A stretch of DNA of 21,744 nucleotides from an uncultured Oscillospiraceae bacterium (GTDB taxonomy: Bacteria > Bacillota > Clostridia > Oscillospirales > Oscillospiraceae), in assembly GCA_910588105.1 (NCBI GenBank), contig CAJUQD010000045.1, positions 1 to 21,744 on the forward strand, read 5' to 3'. A model generated the notes under the pieces. The model saw nothing but the letters and a program-made list of their open reading frames with translations, was not told the origin of the DNA and made no database searches. Shown in pieces: positions 19,670 to 21,744 of this stretch. A program made the translations under genes and the position numbers. Position 1 is the first letter of the stretch, and each line of letters starts with the position of its first letter.

Positions 19670-21292
19670 TCATTCGATTTTGCCGATAAAGCGGTAGAAG
19701 ATTTCCACTTCCTGTTCCCGGCTTCCGTCCTCACTTTTGACCGCTTCATGGACAAGGATTTTTTCAATCAGCGTATTCAGAAGTTCAGCCGTCAATTCTG
19801 TGGGATTGACATACTGTTTCATCAGACCTATCCACTTTTCAGCGTCAACCGCTGTCTGGGCGGCGGTCTCCATCGCTTCGTGAAGCCGTTCAATTTTTAC
19901 GTCCAATTCTCGCTGTTCGCCCTGATACTTTTCGGACAGCATATTGAAATTGTATTCTGTAATGCGTCCGGCAGACCAGTCCTCATACATTTTTGCAAAC
20001 AGGGTGTCTACTTCTGCTTTGCGCTTTTCCGCCTTTTTCAGTTCGGCTGTCTGCCGCTTCCTTGCAGTATTGCGTTCCTTGTCGCTGGCGTTAAGTAGCC
20101 GTTTCAGAAGTTTGTCCCCATCCTGCTGTGCCAGCACAGACCAGTATTGCAGACGGGAAAGGACATAGGCGTAAAGCACATCATAGCGGATATAGTGCAT
20201 GGAACACTGGTGCAATCCTTGCCCGTACTTGCTACAATGGTAGTGGGCATAGGGATTTTTGTTCTGGCTGTTCATACCATAGGCCAGCGACCAGCCGCAG
20301 TCCGCACATTTTACCAGCCCGGAAAATATCTGTGTTGTGCCGTTCTTCTGCCGTCTGCGCCTGTTGCAAATCTGCTCCTGTACTTGACGGAACACATCTT
20401 CGGAAATAATCGCTTCGTGGGTGTTCTCCACACGATACCATTCCTCTTTTGGCTTGCGTACTTTCTTCTTGTTTTTGAATGAAATGTTGGTCTGCTTATT
20501 GTGGACGCTGTGTCCGATATAGGTTTCCTCTTTCAGAATACTTTTCACCTGCGCTATCGTCCACGCATAGGCTTTTTCCTCCGGCGCTCCGGCATAGATA
20601 TTTGCGAAAGTGCCGTATCTCTGGAAATTCAGCCAGCCGGGAGTAGGTACTTTTTCTTCGACCAAAATCCGTGTAATGCTGGCGGCTCCCCGGCCATGAA
20701 CGGCAAGGTCAAAAATCTTTTCGATAATCCACCTTGTTTCCGGGTCAATCAGAAGATGGCCTTTCTTATCTGGGTCTTTGACATAGCCAAGCGGAGCATA
20801 GGCTCCATAGTGTGCGCCATTTGCGAACCGTGTCCGCATGGCCGCCTTTACCTTTTTGCTGGTCTGGCGGGCGTGCATTTCATTCAGAATGTTGAGGAAT
20901 GGGGCAAGCTCATTCTCTCCGTTGATGGTGTCCACATTGTCATTGACAGCGATATAGCGGACGCCTTTGCTGGGAAAGTAGATTTCCGTGTACTGGCCGG
21001 TCAGAATGTAGTTTCTGCCTAAGCGGGATAAATCCTTCGTAACAACGCAGTTGATTTTCCCGTCCTCAATGTCATCAATCATTCTCTGAAAATCCGGCCT
21101 GTCAAAGTTCGTTCCAGACCATCCATCGTCGATATATTCATCTATGACATTCAGGCCATGCTCGGCGGCATATTGCCGGAGCATCATGCGTTGTGTCTGA
21201 ATACTCCCGCTTTCTCCTTGCAGTTCATCGTCCCGGCTCAATCTCATATAAAGCGCCGTGTTGTAAATCGTAGTATTGTAAGGTTGTTTCAC
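19670..21292 (-). CDS. Large serine recombinase (TnpX-like, DUF4368 C-terminus)
   Basis: A 540-residue site-specific recombinase. The N-terminal resolvase catalytic domain has the nucleophile Ser19 with Arg17 in ALYMRLSRDDE, then SGSIQTQRMMLRQYAAEHG, DDGWSGTNFDRPDFQRM and KDLSRLGRNYI. A recombinase domain follows (LGYVKDPDKKGHLLIDPETRWIIEKIFDLA). A zinc ribbon comes next (CADCG at about 345, paired with HCSKYGQGLHQCSMHYIRYD), then a coiled coil (about 425-490) and a DUF4368-like tail. It would excise and integrate the element. The start is a GTG at 21292 with AAGGAGG eight bases upstream; an in-frame ATG further upstream lacks this site. Catalytic residues are intact, so the element may still be active. 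Confidence 0.93.
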   Translation of the reverse strand: MKQPYNTTIYNTALYMRLSRDDELQGESGSIQTQRMMLRQYAAEHGLNVIDEYIDDGWSGTNFDRPDFQRMIDDIEDGKINCVVTKDLSRLGRNYILTGQYTEIYFPSKGVRYIAVNDNVDTINGENELAPFLNILNEMHARQTSKKVKAAMRTRFANGAHYGAYAPLGYVKDPDKKGHLLIDPETRWIIEKIFDLAVHGRGAASITRILVEEKVPTPGWLNFQRYGTFANIYAGAPEEKAYAWTIAQVKSILKEETYIGHSVHNKQTNISFKNKKKVRKPKEEWYRVENTHEAIISEDVFRQVQEQICNRRRRQKNGTTQIFSGLVKCADCGWSLAYGMNSQNKNPYAHYHCSKYGQGLHQCSMHYIRYDVLYAYVLSRLQYWSVLAQQDGDKLLKRLLNASDKERNTARKRQTAELKKAEKRKAEVDTLFAKMYEDWSAGRITEYNFNMLSEKYQGEQRELDVKIERLHEAMETAAQTAVDAEKWIGLMKQYVNPTELTAELLNTLIEKILVHEAVKSEDGSREQEVEIFYRFIGKIE

Positions 21293-21320
21293 CGTAAAAA
21301 TCCTCCTTCTAAAGAAACAA

Positions 21321-21370
21321 CCCACGCTTACAATACTTTTGCTCTATGGCAATTATATCATAAGCGTGGG
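21321..21370. repeat. 10-bp inverted repeat spanning the recombinase promoter
   Basis: CCCACGCTTA (21321-21330) and TAAGCGTGGG (21361-21370) are exact inverted copies 30 bp apart. One arm lies between the -35 and -10 of the recombinase promoter, the other just downstream of the expected start of transcription. This layout suggests a regulator or recombinase-binding operator rather than an RNA hairpin, because one arm is not transcribed. Confidence 0.65.
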
Positions 21371-21381
21371 CGTGTTATCAA
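21352..21381 (-). promoter_or_regulatory. Promoter of the recombinase gene
   Basis: Minus strand TTGATA (21376-21381), 18-bp spacer, TATAAT (21352-21357). It lies about 60 bp upstream of the GTG start and inside the inverted repeat pair. Confidence 0.75.
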
Positions 21382-21391
21382 TGATGGGCTA

Positions 21392-21586
21392 TCAGGTTGA
21401 AGCGGCTTTTTCTGCGGTATGCCGCACCACATCTACAATCAGATCACCGAGGGGCTTCCCGCCTGCGGCGAAGTGTTCGGAGATTTTTATACGGTTGTTC
21501 CCACATACAAAATACTGCGTGCCGTTCTCTGCTTGTATAACCTGCCCTGTTCGGGGTGTAAAAATATCGCTTTCACTTTTTGCCAT
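21392..21586 (-). CDS. Small element-encoded protein of unknown function
   Basis: A 64-residue protein, MAKSESDIFTPRTGQVIQ and onwards. It ends in a helix-like ISEHFAAGGKPLGDLIVDVVRHTAEKAAST. The ATG at 21586 has GGAGG seven bases upstream; an ATG 14 codons earlier has no site. The short, amphipathic plan recalls small proteins found next to recombinases in such elements, for example TnpW-type ones, but similarity is not strong enough to name it. It lies just upstream of the recombinase promoter on the same strand, and could be a regulator of excision. The function is unknown. Confidence 0.65.
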   Translation of the reverse strand: MAKSESDIFTPRTGQVIQAENGTQYFVCGNNRIKISEHFAAGGKPLGDLIVDVVRHTAEKAAST

Positions 21587-21658
21587 CCAGTGTCCTCCAT
21601 ATTCAGTTTTCAAGGTACAATGCCGCACAGAGGCGGCGAAAATTTCTGCTTATATCTA

Positions 21659-21744
21659 TCACCTTTCCTTTACCGTGTGCCGCTGCTGACGTTTCAGTTC
21701 CGCCAGTATATCCGGCGGGATACGGTCAACCAGCCGCTGTAAAT
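21659..21744 (-). CDS. C-terminal end of an element gene cut by the window edge
   Basis: The last 27 codons of a minus-strand gene, LQRLVDRIPPDILAELKRQQ followed by RHTVKER and a TGA. The composition looks coding: charged and helix-forming, with codons like the neighbours. I do not recognise the family. It ends 72 bp before the next gene and belongs to the mobile element. Confidence 0.6.
   Translation of the reverse strand, partial: LQRLVDRIPPDILAELKRQQRHTVKER

Larger units (their letters stand above)
19634..21744. mobile_element. End of a Tn4451/TnpX-like integrative element, continues beyond window
   Basis: From about 19634 to the right edge the DNA is visibly less GC-rich than the rest. 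It carries a large serine recombinase at its outer end, a small unknown gene and the end of another gene, all on the minus strand. Its left end interrupts the XRE gene. The cargo and the other end are outside the window, so it may be a mobilisable transposon or a conjugative element. Confidence 0.85.

Noticed and set aside
1..21744. tRNA, rRNA genes or a CRISPR array
   Set aside because: No cloverleaf with a CCA end, no rRNA block, and no regularly spaced direct repeats were recognised on either strand.

Overview
The window looks like a high-GC, endospore-forming Firmicute of the class Clostridia, most likely a gut Oscillospiraceae member of the Flavonifractor/Lawsonibacter kind. The grounds are a complete spoIIA sporulation operon, a T-box leader, a Clostridia-type topoisomerase IV pair, a glutaminyl-tRNA synthetase, and a lower-GC Tn4451/TnpX-like recombinase element. 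The genus is inferred from gene content and composition only.

Layout. Positions 1-2854 (minus strand) hold an amino-acid operon: an Lrp/AsnC regulator overlapping an alanine-type aminotransferase, then ThrH (phosphoserine phosphatase/homoserine phosphotransferase) and a DUF1015 protein cut by the window edge. A GNAT acetyltransferase (2864-3640, minus) is divergent from a plus-strand cluster at 3815-9140: topoisomerase IV subunits B and A and a YitT membrane protein. Two copies of a structured ~137-bp intergenic repeat, plus a partial third, sit behind parE-like and yitT-like genes. A lipoprotein gene (9341-10519) resembles a transglutaminase-like protein that has lost its catalytic residues. 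glnS and a one-domain MGMT-like gene follow.

A 23-bp perfect inverted repeat (12604-12656) is a shared terminator between that block and the minus-strand spoIIAA-spoIIAB-sigF operon (12647-14121). Upstream of spoIIA lie valS and a YcxB-like membrane protein, both behind a T-box riboswitch (17501-17732) with its own sigma-A promoter. The T-box makes valyl-tRNA charging the probable signal for this pair. A PTS IIC-type membrane protein lies further upstream.

At about 19634 composition and gene content change abruptly. An XRE-family membrane regulator is truncated at its helix-turn-helix domain exactly where a mobile element begins. The element carries a large serine recombinase at its end, a small unknown protein and the tail of another gene, and continues past the right edge.

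The most interesting items are the T-box operon with its unexpected membrane protein, the dispersed palindromic repeats in the topoisomerase region, the element/XRE junction with an inverted repeat across the recombinase promoter, and two loci where a -10 box abuts a hairpin. No CRISPR array, rRNA or tRNA gene was seen.
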